DNA of 53,500 nt from Glandiceps talaboti (GCF_964340395.1 NC_135555.1:20993947-21047446), one strand, 5' to 3'. Shown: positions 36,145 to 49,890, counted from the stretch's first letter. The notes: a model not told the origin generated them from the sequence alone. Program-made: numbers and translations.

Positions 36145-37426
36145 ACCTCCCATAAGGGTACGGGAGGTATTAAAAGGGGAATGTCTGTCTGTCTGTCTGT
36201 CTGTCTGTGTCATCATTTTCTAACAATCGGCTGGATCAATTGTAATGAAATTTAGAATAAATAATCTTTCGGGTAATGACTAGACCTGATTAGGTTTTGA
36301 GCCAGATCTGTTAATGTTTAATTAGAGAAATTTGCATATTAATGAAATCAAATAATTACGCAATATCTTAAGACTGCATACTTCAATTTCAATATAATTT
36401 AGTATATTCGTTAAACATAACAAAATACATTTGTCCTATAAAATTTGTTGATGTACCTTACAGTGTTAATGACTAATTTGCATAATTAATCATTTTTGGT
36501 AATTAGGCTATATCTTAAGAATGCATACTTCATATTCAACATAATTTAGGACATACATTAACCATAACAAATTGTGTATGTCCTTTAAAGTGAGTTGATG
36601 TACCTTACAGTGTTAATGAATATTTGCATAATTAATTATTTTCGGTAATTAGGCTATATCTTAAGACTGCATACTTCAATTTCAATACAATTTAGTACAT
36701 ACGTTAACCATAACAATCACATATGTCCTGTAAAGCTTGTTGATGTACCTTTCAGTGTTAATGAATAATTTGCATAATTAATTATTCTTGGTAATTAGGC
36801 TATATCTTACGACTGCATACTTCAATTTCAAAACAATTCAGAACATACAGTAACCATAACAAATTGTGTATGTCCTATAAAGTGAGTTGATGTACCTTAC
36901 AGTGTTAATGAATATTTGCATAATTAATTATTTTCGGTAATTAGGCTATATCTTAAGACTGCATACTTCAATTTCAATACAATTTAGTACATACGTTAAA
37001 CATAACAGAGTGCATATCTCCTATAAAAGCTGTTGAATTCGTTTGAAGATTTAGTGAATAATTTGCATAATTAATTTTCGGTAATTACGCTATATCTTAA
37101 GACTGCATACTTGAATTTCAATATAATTTAGTACATACATTAACTATAGCAAAGCGGATATGTCCTATAAAATATTTGATATAGCTTGCAGTCAGTTTTA
37201 ATGAAAAATTTGCGTGATTTTAGGTAACTAGGTTATATCTTAAAAATGCAAGCTTAAAATTTCGTATAATATGGTACTCTTCAAATTCCATATAATTTGG
37301 CACATACAATAACCTAAGAAAGCACGCTTGTCCATAAACAAAGCCTGTTACCATAATTTTTTTAGTTTAATGAGTTATTTACATAATTAGTGATTCCCTT
37401 ACGGGAGGCATTCAGTTTAAATCTGG
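36145..37426. mobile_element. HINE-like element copy A with seven 146-bp tandem units
   Basis: It begins with a near-perfect hairpin (ACCTCCCATA, 4-nt loop, TACGGGAGGT), then TATTAAAAGGGG, a (TCTG)n microsatellite (36181-36207), a tandem core and the end CCCTTACGGGAGGCATTCAG. Landmark ATATCTTAAG recurs at 36363, 36510, 36656, 36802, 36948, 37092 and 37235, a spacing of 143-147 bp. Units carry ATTTGCATAATTAATTA, a POU octamer plus homeodomain core, in slightly varying form. Terminal hairpin, microsatellite and tandem core recall Helentron-derived elements (pearl, CvA, DINE-1). Lies in the intron between CUB 1 and CUB 2. Confidence 0.65.
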
Positions 37427-38646
37427 TCATGTATGACTTCAACGTGTTCCCGAATGCAAGTTTTGAAAGATAGAATGTTTAAATGAGAAATATGCTTACT
37501 CGTATATATGTCTCTACTCATGGAAGTATACTTCCGTGCTCTACTGAATCTACTAAACGTGAGAATGATCAAACCTGTCAAAGTCTATTCATTCTACTAT
37601 CTTTGGAAGACTCTTTATATAAATTATACCTAATTGCACCAGAAAATATCTTTAAACATTATCTTTGCAGGCAATCTTTCCGAAGACAATTCGCCTACAT
37701 ATTAGCTTAGGCTTACATAAAAAGGGTATGTTTCCGATAACATAACTCGACCGGCCCTAGTATAAGCCCCAATCCTAAACATTTCTTGCGTGCAAAAAAA
37801 GGTAAACATTTCCTTCTATTTCTGTGTACACATTCATTTCTTTGCCTCATCTTTGGTAAAAAAAAATCATATTCCAGAGAGAAACTAGGCCTTTATAAAC
37901 TATAACACAGTCTACACATGCATGACACATAGGTTAAGTCCTCGGCCATTAACTGAAAATAATCGGACACTCTTGGGTAAAGCTCTATTATTGTATCCAA
38001 GGCGCAGCATCAGACAAAATAATGGAGCTTTACCTACAAGTTTATGTTTATTATCAGTTAATGCCCGTGAACTTGTCGTATGATGAAGTCATACTTCGAA
38101 TTCAACGAGTTTTAAGGTTTTTCACACGAGAGTCAACCTTGTTATCTACAGCCCTGTTACATAACCTCGTACATGATGTTAATTACAAAATTCACTATAT
38201 AAATCCCATCCCGCATATCTCGACCAAATAACCCAATATTTCCCCCAAACCTTCAGTGTGAAATCCATTAGCCTGGCAAAGACTCGTAATGTAACAAAGT
38301 TACAGCCCCAATTCAAACAGTATTTCCGTTTTTACACACCTATAGCTCTGTCACTAACCTTGGTGCACATATGCATTGTCATGTCAATTAACAAATTATA
38401 TATGGACACCTGCGTTCTGCACAAGTCACCTTGTAGTGAAGTGGTTATATAGCATGTATTTAGATTGATAGTTACAGAACTTGAGGTACTGTGTTACACA
38501 CACTTTTCAGAATGACAGGTTCAGAATTAGGCATGGTAGAACACAGTGTTAGGTAGGGCAGCATGTGTTGTTGCATTGTAACAGTTGACAAATTGGAGGA
38601 CAGAGCATATTCAAATGATTAATAAGCTGATGACAGTTTTATTTTT

Positions 38647-39380
38647 ACCTCCCGTAAGGGTACGAGAGGTATTAAAAGGGGGATGTCCGTCTGTGTATGT
38701 GTGTCTGTCTGTCTGTATGCTTGTCTGTCTGGCTGTGTCATCATTTTCTTAAAAACGGCTGACTCAATTATACTGAAATTTGGTACACAATAAATCAAGA
38801 CTGCATACTTCAATTTCAATATAATTTAGTGTACTCGTTAAACATAACAAGGTACATTTGTCCTATAAAATGTGTTGATGTATCTTACAGCGTTAATGAA
38901 TAATTTGCATAATTAATTACTTTCGGTAATTAGGCTATATCTAAGAGCTCATACTTCAATTTCAATATAATTCAGTACATAGGATAGCTATAACAAGTTC
39001 CATATGTCATGTAAAGTTTGTTGATGTATCTTAAAGATCAATTTCAATATAATTTAGTACATACGTTAACCATAACAAAGCGGATATCTCCTATAAAATT
39101 TGTTGCTATAGCTTAAATTTCGTATAATATGATACATATATCAACCATAATAATACACACCTGTCCTATGAATTTGTTGCTACAACTTTACCTTTAATGA
39201 GTATTTTGAATAATGAACGATATTCAGTAATTAAGCTGTATCATGCACTCTTAAAACTCTGTATGATTTGACACATACATTAACCTAAGAAAGCACGCTT
39301 GTCCAAAAACAATACTTGTTTAAGTTTAATTTGCATAATTGGTGATTCCCTTACGGAGGCATTCAGTTTAAATCTGGTTG
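38647..39380. mobile_element. HINE-like element copy B
   Basis: Same family and orientation as copy A: start ACCTCCCGTAAGGGTACGAG, (TCTG)n near 38700-38730, degenerate 146-bp-type units (ACTTCAATTTCAATATAATT), end CCCTTACGGAGGCATTCAG and TTTAAATCTGG. It has fewer and more eroded units. Same intron, about 1.2 kb upstream in gene order. Confidence 0.6.
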
Positions 39381-39718
39381 ACATTGGTTTATAGTGCAGT
39401 GGTAGCGGACAGTTCCTTTCATGGATTAACGGTATGCATACACTTCTTTGTGTCGAAAGTGTCCTGTTAACTGAAAAAGTGTCCGCTAAATGAAATTGAG
39501 AGCACAATTGAAAAAAATGGGGAAGGGTCGGAACGGAGTATAACTTTTTTTACATTAACCAAACGTTATGACGAGTATCATATTTTGGAGTCAAAGCAAA
39601 TTTTTTTTAAAAATCCGACGTGCCTACCCTATTTTATGAAATCGTGTTATCGAAAACAAATTTTTTTCTTTACCTGATCAATTATTGTTCACGGTCAAAC
39701 ATTTATCAAGACACTTAC

Positions 39719-40030
39719 CAGTTGCCCATACCTTGATACTAAAACCACTATATGTTATTGTACCATCAGTCTTAAATGTAATTTCAAGATTATTGGAAGG
39801 AACCTCAATTCCACAAATTGAGGATATTTCATCACAAGGCTGTCTGTTTCCATTGATCGTTAAGAAATCATGGTCGCATTCAGTTTCGAAAGTAACGACT
39901 TCATAGTACAGGAGACCATTGGTGCCTGCTTGTACGCAAGCAGCAAAATCTTCATTATTACCATAAACAGAGGGATAGTTTGGTGATGTAATAAATTGCT
40001 CTTCGCCAGGTGCAAGAACAAGACAGTCCG
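39719..40030 (-). CDS. Multi-CUB secreted protein, CUB domain 1 exon
   Basis: A 312-nt phase 1-1 exon (acceptor AAATCACAG|CG, donor ACTG|GTAAGT) encoding one CUB domain of about 103 residues. Visible landmarks are DCLVLAPGEEQFITSPNYPS, FETECDHDFLTINGN, NLEITFKTDG and GFSIKVWATG. CUB domains are beta-sandwich modules for extracellular protein or carbohydrate binding; the acidic E..C.HD and TD positions resemble the calcium site of Ca-binding CUBs. There are five cysteines: the usual four plus one in SSICGIEV. The frame is hidden because the longer open frames here are antisense or shifted. The exon flank TCAAGACACTTACC resembles that of CUB 2, indicating shared ancestry. Confidence 0.85.
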
Positions 40031-40151
40031 CTGTGATTTACAAAAAAAAAACACATTAGGTTAGCATTTTTCATGTCAACCAAGAAAGCCCTCAGTAATT
40101 CCGAGGTCTACTGAAAGAAAGAAACTTTCTTCAATTAGAACTTGACAGCAG

Positions 40152-40153
40152 CT

Positions 40154-40249
<96 letters not shown>

Positions 40250-40416
40250 GCTAAGACAGTGCTCTATACCGCAGTGGCAGAGCGCAATAGTTTTGATAGT
40301 TCTGGAACTCTTTCTTGGTTGTAACTCGGAGTTTCAGGCATCAGACAACGTTGTCTGATGATCGCACTATGCCTGAAACTCCGAGTTACAACCAAGAAAG
40401 AGTTCCAGAACCACCA

Positions 40417-40500
<84 letters not shown>

Positions 40501-40735
40501 CAACATGACACACATACAACACCAACCCACCGACACAGACAATAGTGATGATATTTCTATTGTCTACACTCTATATATACAGCACACCCAGAGAGTAGGC
40601 CTCAGAATTGTCTGATGATCGCACTATGCGTGAAACTCCGAGTTACAACCAAGAAAGAGTTCCAGTACTACCAAAACTATTACGCTCTTCCACTGCGGTA
40701 TAGAGCACTGTCTTAGCAGATTGATACTCACCGAG

Positions 40736-40830
<95 letters not shown>

Positions 40831-40835
40831 AGCTA
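40152..40835. repeat. Palindromic AT-rich cluster with three (AT)n tracts
   Basis: Three (AT)n tracts (about 40157-40248, 40421-40499, 40736-40828) separate copies of one sequence. 40297-40412 is a near-perfect palindrome centred on CAGACAACGTTGTCTG (arms contain CTTGGTTGTAACTCGGAGTT). A third inverted copy spans about 40610-40730 and extends through CGGTATAGAGCACTGTCTTA, complementary to 40255-40290. The whole block can form a large cruciform. Confidence 0.7.
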
Positions 40836-41119
40836 TCTTGTATGTATATGGTCACACTTAGGGGCGAGATGAATAGTTCAATGTAGGATAAAAAAGTAAA
40901 TTCTTTAGTTGGGGGATAGGGGTTTTCAATCATTTTAGTTCCCATCCTATAAAATCAATTTTACTTTTTATGGAATCTGTTTTGTACCCCTATATGCAAA
41001 TATATCTAGAAAATCGCGTGAAATCTACAAATGAAAGAATGTTCACTTTGTAGTTGCATGGCACTAAAGCACATTAAAGTCTCAATAACATAAATAGCAC
41101 CAATGTAGTACAACTGTAC

Positions 41120-41560
41120 AGTTAAAATAAATGTTTATCCACATGCTGATCCATGCTAGGTATAGGTGTTGATTTGCTGAATGATTATCCAGTTGGCTAT
41201 CCAGCCTTGTTATATTTGCAATATACACGATCATTTGGCTGTTGCTATGGGCGTGGTCATGTTGCTATACATATTTGCATACATTTTTGAATGTTCGTTC
41301 ACTTGTGTACGAATCCCTGTTATCTTTGTGAAATACACCACCATTGGCTGTTGCTATGGGCGTGATCATGGTTGCTAATGATATTTACATACATGTTTTG
41401 AATGTTTACTCACTTACGAACCGGATAATGTTTTTATTTTAGTAAAATATACTGGCATTTGGTTGTTGCCAGGGCCAATTGTGTCAAATTATTTTTTTGA
41501 AATATAAGTGTTTGACCAAAATACACCTAATTTTCATATCGCTGATGAGAACATTATATG
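41120..41560. repeat. Interspersed repeat family B copy 2
   Basis: Second copy of the family at 16440-16920 in the same orientation, with three internal units (GGCTGTTGCTATGGGCGTG at about 41238 and 41346, degenerate near 41460). In the long intron upstream of CUB 1. Confidence 0.55.
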
Positions 41561-42928
41561 ATTAACATTCTTTACCTATACACCCCAAGATACATCTATT
41601 AAAAGTAGTTTTGGAATTAAAGTTTTCTTCGGCCTTGGGGGATTGGTAGGGGGGGGGGTCGCCCTGCTTTTGAAATTGTCAGTAGGGGGATCATGCTGTT
41701 GTTGATGGGGGGGGGGGGTCATTGTGTTTTGGAATGTGATGGATGAAAAAATCCTTTTCTACAATGGCATATAGGCTTGTCTGAAACGTGGTCATGTAAA
41801 TATTTGTTCTTGTCCCTGTTTCTGACATCAATTCTTTGATATTACTTCATGTAAGAGTTTAAACATAACTACATATACATATACATATACATGTATAATT
41901 ACCTAGCTACCACTCTAGTTACAGAACATGTCATGCAAGTACTTGGCTGTTTCACAATCAATGCTTCACTTATATTGCACTTTGGGGCAAAAGTGAACTT
42001 GAAGGTTTCGTAATGGTAATCTTCATAAATAGTTTATAAAATAAGTTAATCTAAGTTGTTCTACTCTTCAGCATGGACATGTCAGAAGGGATTAATACAC
42101 TTTCTATTTTGGACACTACATGTGATTGACACTACAAATCACCACAACTCATCAGATTCCAGTTTCTATTATACACTAGGTATATGACCACCTAAAGTTC
42201 TCTAACATATCAGTGACTTTACTATACATGCAATATTAATGCCCCTATACCAATGTTACAGGCCCATTTTATGTGACATGGGAAACTCATTTAAAATTTA
42301 GTTTTATGTTAGCTTTTCAAAGCTTGGAAATATTACCTCAAAGACTATGAATTACCTAAAAGTTGCCTTAAAAAACAAAATAAACCTCCAGATCTGCCAG
42401 GGGGAAACCCCAAGGACTACCTCACCTCCAGAGATCATTCATGCATTCAACCAACAATCAGATGCACCAACCTTTTTACTGTCATAATGGTGTTAAACTT
42501 TTCTTAATATTTTCACCCTATGCTAATTTGAGATGATATTGTCTTTTAAAGATGTGAAATGTTTGCCAAGATAGTCTAAAATTGCCTTAATACTCCAAAT
42601 CTCCCCTACCAATGATACTACCATTAGATGTGATGACCTTTATTATAATGGTGCCATTTAACTTTTTAAGAACATATTTTAACCCTATGTAAGTTATAAA
42701 GAAGAGATTCTGATACTTGATGGTGCTGTCTTGTAAAGCTTGGAGGTTATTGTTTGAAAGGTCTGAATAGCCTAAAATTGGCTTTACCAGTAAAGAAAAA
42801 ACATCCAGGGCTTCTAGGGGAGACACCCCAGGACCCCCCCCCCCCAACATGTTATGGACACATCCCAGTCTCAAGCTCTTCCCCCTACCTCTTACTGTCA
42901 AGGTGCTATCAAACTATATAGCGTATAA

Positions 42929-43349
42929 TTTGTAAGACAAAGGTTCCTTTTACAAAGCAGAACATTTATTTGCATAATAAGATTTTTTTTAGTGAGGCCC
43001 AATTTTTTTTCCAGAGCAGAAAATTTATATGCATAACAAGATTGTAATTTAGTGTGGCCCAAATTTTTTCCCCAAAGCAGAAAATTTAATTGCATAACAA
43101 GATTTTTATTTAGTGAGGCCCTTTTTTTTCCAGAGCAGAACATTTATTTCCATAACAAGATTTTTACTTAGTGAGGCCCAAAAATATTTTTCCCAGGAAT
43201 AAACTTTTAATTCTTTAAATGAATCTTTTATTTTTCAAGCGTAAACTTAAATACTTTGTGTAAAAATGTTACATCCCAAGGACAGACTTTTAAAATTCCA
43301 AATCAAAACTAAATTTTCTGCTTTGTAAAAGGAACTTTTGTCTTACAAA
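42929..43349. mobile_element. MITE with 34-bp inverted ends and 60-bp tandem core
   Basis: TTTGTAAGACAAAGGTTCCT... (42929-42962) is repeated inverted at 43316-43349 with a single mismatch in 34 bp. Between them, AGTGAGGCCC recurs at 42991, 43051, 43112 and 43170 (period 58-61 bp) with AGCAGAAAATTTATTTGCAT. No coding potential. Confidence 0.7.
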
Positions 43350-43757
43350 TTTGAACTCTTTGCTTTGATATTTATATTTTGAACCAAAAAATAAAGTTTT
43401 GTCCGATAAAAGAAATTTTTTATCCTTGTACTAAATATTTTGCTTTCTAAAAAAATTAATTATTTCTTCCACAAATGTATTGTTCCTATGTCACTTGTAG
43501 GCCACCGTACATTTTACAGTCTGAACCGGTCGCAATATTGATGGTCTTTCATTCTTAGTGAAAATGTAGTCAGATATCTCTGTATGAAGTGCACATACAG
43601 ATATGCAATGCCGAAAAGGTAGAGTTGACTTCAACCGATCGATTTAGCGTTTCCGATTACATATATTCACTAGAATCTTCCAATGACACTTGCACTATAC
43701 TCAATGATACAGTACAACAGGATAAAAAATAGACAAAGCTGAGAAAAGAACACTTAC

Positions 43758-43773
43758 TCGCTTCGTCCGACAT
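43758..43773 (-). CDS. Candidate alternative first exon (MSDEA) in phase with the CUB array
   Basis: Minus strand GCCATC-ATG-TCG-GAC-GAA-GCG-A|GTAAGT: a start codon followed after 16 nt by a consensus donor, leaving phase 1. This also fits the CUB exons (A|CG). There is no in-frame ATG upstream before a stop, and no signal peptide. It may be an alternative promoter giving a different N-terminus, the first exon of another gene, or chance. The flank at about 43.8-44.3 kb is somewhat GC-richer than the surroundings. Confidence 0.3.
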
Positions 43774-46700
43774 GATGGCAAGACCGAACACTCTTTTTAG
43801 AATGTATCACTGCAAGTCAAACTCTGTTGTCGTCTGTCTTGTTTAACAAACTTTAATATACATGTGCTAATAAGTCTAAAATTTATTTGTAAATACGTTT
43901 TCAGTAGGGAATTACGTAGACGTGGTCACAAGTAAATGTAATAAACATAAATATAGCGCACTACTTTGCTCTGAGGTAGGCTGAGGGCGCAGTCTCAGCT
44001 CTGATCGATAGTCACAATTACTACAAGTTTATCATGAATATTTCGTTCGTGTACATCTTCATACATGGACGTTTTAACTCGTACATGATGAAAAGGTCAT
44101 CAGGATAGCTTTAAACTCTACTATATGATTGATTTGGACAATATTAAGTAACCTCTCAGGGTCTGATGTAGGGTCTAAGCTCTGTAGGCTCTGCGACCTC
44201 TGTGACAGAGGGCCCTCTGTCTGAGAAGTCAACTCTACCCTCACAGCGATACGACGAACGAAGAAGCGCTGTCGGGTAAGGCCACAAAAAATTAAAAAGC
44301 TGTTCAACGGGCAATCTAACCCATCATATTGGGTAGGTAGGTCGTTTTTGTTTTTTGTTTTTTTTACAATGTTGGACAAGGATGTAAATACAAGACATAT
44401 ATATAATGATGGCAAAACATTTCAAGTTGAATTTACCTATTAATTATTCAGTAATTTTGCTCTTGCAATTTCTCTGTATGGCATTCGATTTCCATCAGTT
44501 GTACAGTTAGGAAATGTACACAATTTACAGTTAAACAAATTTTGTAGTTCCTTTCACCCTCTCCTGTCCAAAAAATGTTAAGACCCACCAAATGAAACTC
44601 AAAAATTATTTTAGCCATCCCTTCTGTCACCTACACTACAGTGGCGATATAAAATTATATGGTACAATGATGCATAAAAATAACAGTGATAACCAACTAC
44701 AATAGTACTCCAAACGAGATTACTTTACAAAGGATAAGGATTTCACATGCATAAGGAGATGTCTCATAATGAGCTCTAACCTATACAGGGATGTACTCAG
44801 CCAGCCACTCTCAATCTTGTTTTTGGAGAAAGACAATTATCACCAAGATTGCTACAGATTGGAAGGAGACACCTCCAAAGATGAAAACTTTTTTGAAAAT
44901 AAGACAATGTAGAAGGCCATTTAGAGGCATAAAATATCAAACCATAGACATAATTTGAAGTCTTACAATGCTTGAATATGGTATTAAAATACAAGAATTG
45001 AGACAATTATACTATATACAGTACATATTATCTGGCTATAAAGTGTATTTTGTTGTGGCAAAGCTGAAATCTATTTTGAGGATGTGCACTTGATAAATGA
45101 CTTCTGTAGTTTAATTTGGTTCCAAAGTATCATGAATAAAGAGCAAAACATTTCAAGACTTTCAGACTATCAGAATTTTGATGGCCCAATGACTGCTCAA
45201 CCCCCTTCGCATGGTCGTAAAGTTTTGCTCATTCCTTTTAGTGCACATTGGATATATGCAACAGCTTAGTTTAATCTCAGTTCACTCTTGCATGCATCAT
45301 CAGACCCAAGTAAACCACTGTATAAGATATTACATAATTTGTAGAAAATATAAAGAAATCCCCTTAATTTGAAACAAAGTGTGCATTTTACTGACATGCA
45401 AAGCCCACATGAGGATATTTTGCCCATCACCACAGGAAAAATGAAATGCCAAAACTATGGGTAGGTCGGGCCCGTTGAACAGCTTCTTTATTTTTTCTGG
45501 CCTAATGACCTCATAATATTCCTCTGATAAGCACATGTTCGTGCCAACTTGTAAGAGGTATTTTTTATCTAAAACCCATTATTAAAACAAAAACTAGCAA
45601 TAATCAATCTATAAACCAAGCAATTAAGAAATGAATTAGTGGTATCATAGGACAAAGTCTTAATACTTTTTGAATGATAAACTGATATCTTATTTTACTG
45701 GATTTGATAGATATATTAGAAAACTACAGAATAGTATAAATGAACTTTGGAATAACATGCAAAAACTATACGACGTGGAATTAAATAAATATTGACAGTT
45801 TACTGTTACAACCTAGAGCTGGAAGCTTAAGAGTTCCACCAAATAATGATCAGAATCGAATGCTGCAAAATACCAAGTTTATTATAAATTAAATTGTGTA
45901 TCTTTTCCAAAAGATGTTATACAAGTTACTATAGGATTTTTAAAGTTTCTTGTCAAAGGGTTTTATACTAACTGTTGGCAAATGCTGAAACAAACCGAAA
46001 AAACTACCAGCAATTCAAATTACTAAGATTACTGACCTAACTTAGTACCTTGAATGAACCCCGTAATTTTTCATACTGATAGAGTAATTTTAAATGATAT
46101 GGCATGCAAAATATACTTTGAGGATTTTTCTCGGTATTAATTTTCTGAATTCAAATTCCAGGAAAGGGTATTGTTATAAGCTTAACATGTTATAATAACA
46201 CCAGATAGCACTCGTTTAGTCTTTAAATTTCAAAAATGTCGAGGGACAATAGGGGGAACACCCCTCCCGTACCCCCCCCCCCCCCACACACACACACACA
46301 CACTGCTCTCTTGTACTTTTATTCAAAGTTTAGCTATTATTGTTGCCACCTTGGCAAGTTAAATAGCATCACAAATCATTCTTCTAGTTCTTGAAATTTC
46401 TATGGGTACCCATCCCACACTGCTCCCTTGTATTTTGTTTCAAATTTGATTCGTATTATTACTACCTCGACGGGTTAAATAGTACCAGAAAACATTGTTA
46501 GTCGTTGAAATTCAAAAATCACCATGGGTGGGAGGGTGGACCCGCCCCCCTTCCTGTTTCCTTCTCAACTTTGCTCCCTTAAAAAACCTCTATTCAATTT
46601 TTACTGCCTACTTTCCAATTTTACTCGCTACTTATGGAATACTAAAGCTGCATTGCTTCATTATTACCTTACTTGTGAAATAAGCTACATTCATCATGTA

Positions 46701-46913
46701 TGTCTCTGTTATGAGCAAATTCAATTTCAAAACTAAAAAGTTAAATTGTTTTAAAAATTTGCTGTACCCCTACTTGGCAAAAATAATGTGTTGTCTACTT
46801 GCAATCGAATGAAAAATTATTGTCTTGAAAAGAAAATATTTGTTGGTGGGTTCAAATCCTCCAGCCCCCCCCCCCCCCATCAAATGGTTTACCCCTAAGT
46901 ATATTTTACTTAC

Positions 46914-46947
46914 TGGTTCGTTTGGCATGTTCAGTTTTAACGCCCTC
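46914..46947 (-). CDS. Candidate 34-nt linker exon of the multi-CUB gene
   Basis: On the minus strand a strong acceptor (TTTTTTTTACAG|GAG) and a consensus donor (ACCA|GTAAGT) bracket 34 nt. In phase 0 it reads EGVKTEHAKRT plus one base, so it converts the phase-0 end of the signal-peptide exon to phase 1. Joined to CUB 1 the split codon is A|CG (Thr). Both splice sites are near consensus, but an exon this short could arise by chance. Confidence 0.35.
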
Positions 46948-47078
46948 CTGTAAAAAAAACAACAAATATAACACTTAATATCAGCCTAACATCTATTTTA
47001 ATCAGAAGAATCTGAAAAGCATGTCATAATTAGCATTCGAGTATTTATATTTTGGTTCTGTCTCTGTCTGTCCGTCCA

Positions 47079-47198
47079 TCCGTCTGTGTGTATATGTGTG
47101 TGTGTGTCTGTGTGTGTGTGCGCGCGTGCGTATGTATGTATGTATGTATGTATGTATGTATGTATGTATGTATGTATGTATGTGTCTGTCTGTCTGCC

Positions 47199-47234
<36 letters not shown>

Positions 47235-47260
47235 AGTCTGTATGTATGTATGTATGTATG

Positions 47261-47294
<34 letters not shown>

Positions 47295-47320
47295 TGTATG
47301 TATGTATGTATGTATGTATT
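47079..47320. repeat. Compound (GT)/(GTAT)/(TCTG) microsatellite
   Basis: (GT)n, (GTAT)n, (CTGT)n and (GTAT)n again. All long Cys/Met/Tyr or His/Thr frames here are artefacts. Confidence 0.9.
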
Positions 47321-47681
47321 CAACCGCCAAAGAAATAAAAACAATTATTGATAGACACTGGACTAGGGTTGTCAGTATTGCTGTCATTGTGAAAATAAAA
47401 AAATGTTGTTGGGTCCAAATCCTCCATCAAATCCGCACTCCCCCCCCCCAATCAAAATTATGGTCTACCCCTTATTTCAAACACTTACACGTTCGCTATG
47501 TAGTTTTGTCGAGGATATGGTGGCGCTTCTCATGTAACTGCACAGACAGTTCAAGCTTCCTAATATTTTCGGTTTTGTTCAATGTCTACATAATTTCCTG
47601 AACTAAGCTTGCCAGCCAAGAACTAAGTATGGCTTCCGTTTGTAAGACTGTCATTTTATTTACTTTATTGGTGTTGCTGTT

Positions 47682-49021
<1,340 letters not shown>

Positions 49022-49061
49022 TGTACAGGGTCAAAGTCACTCTCTCCTTTTGTCACTGAAT

Positions 49062-49510
49062 TCGGCCATCCAGTACACAATGACGGAACTGTGTTCACTG
49101 CTCCGGCCAACACAGTTTTCTATGAGACAACTGCAACTTAACCTCCCAGAGGAACTGGAGCCAATCAAGCCAAGGAAAGCGAAGAAAAGAGGTAGACGAG
49201 GTGGTCTGAGGCTCAGACCACTATGAGTCTTAGGCAACAATACAAGCAAATTTAAGAAGGTATGGGCCTTGTCTCCCGTAATAATAACAAGTAACGTTCA
49301 ATCTTTACCAAACACGCTCGACGAACTTGCCGCCTGTGTCAAATTTTAACATGAATACCGTACCTGTAGTATGATGTGCTACAATTACACTTGGTTAACA
49401 GAAATGTATCGGAAACACATGCAAACATCGATGGTTTCCACTTATTTAGAGGTGACAGAACGAAAGATTCGGGGGAAAAGTCGTGCGGTGGAGTACTATT
49501 ATGTTTATTC
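49062..49510 (+). pseudogene. Fragment of LINE endonuclease domain (Rex1/Babar-like)
   Basis: MTELCSLLRPTQFSMRQLQL... runs into an Arg/Lys-rich KKRGRRGGLRLR (to 49226). It continues in shifted frames as SNVQSLPNTLDELAACVKF, a stop, HEYRTCSMM and THANIDGFHLFRGDRTKDSG. This is the start of an apurinic-type endonuclease domain as in Rex1/Babar-like LINEs (NV.SL.NK.DEL, then TETWL and GF.L.R.DR). It stops near 49510, where unrelated repeats begin. Confidence 0.6.
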
Positions 49511-49524
49511 GTTTTGGAATGACG

Positions 49525-49890
49525 AATTGTAAAATGGAATATAGAACAGAAAAATAGATATTTGAGTTGTAAAATTGAAATAAGAATTGCAAAATGAGAA
49601 GTTGTAATTTTGTCATGGATTGGACACCATAGGATGGGAAGGGAATGAGTAGTCTAATGAAACAGGAAGCAGAGTAATCGAATGTCGAACTGTACAATAG
49701 AATACAGAATTAAACATGGAAAATAGAATACAGATTTAAAAAATGGAAAGTTGAGTTGTAAAATTTCATTCAGAAATGAAAATTGTAAAATGGAATATGG
49801 AACAGAAAAATAGATATTTGAGTTGTAAAATTGAAATAAGAATAGCAAAATGAGGAGTTGTAATTTTGTCATGGATTGGACACCATACCC
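49525..49890. repeat. Direct repeat of about 108 bp, offset 256 bp
   Basis: AATTGTAAAATGGAATATAG at 49525 recurs at 49781, and both copies run through GTTGTAATTTTGTCATGGAT and TGGACACCATA with few differences. The block follows the LINE endonuclease fragment directly. Confidence 0.6.

Larger units (their letters stand above)
40836..46913. other. Long interval upstream of CUB 1
   Basis: Read here as an intron of the CUB gene. Contains repeat family B copy 2, C- and G-rich low-complexity blocks (41640-41720, 42835, 46270), the 42.9-kb MITE, the candidate alternative exon at 43.77 kb, and two inverted copies of a poorly defined repeat sharing AAGCTGTTCAACGGGC (44300 plus strand; 45485 minus strand). 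I found no further CUB motif. Confidence 0.45.

Noticed and set aside
36363-37400. Regular direct repeats considered as a CRISPR array
   Set aside because: Units are about 146 bp and contiguous with no unique spacers, in a eukaryotic intron.
44074-44415. 113-residue minus-strand frame
   Set aside because: It spans part of a dispersed repeat (AAGCTGTTCAACGGGC) and an imperfect AGAGG/CCTCT palindrome; no domain recognised.
47086-47601. 171-residue Cys/Met/Val/Tyr-rich frame
   Set aside because: Translation of compound (GT)/(GTAT)/(TCTG) repeats. The same applies to similar frames at 25.3-26.7, 32.5 and 52.3-52.7 kb.
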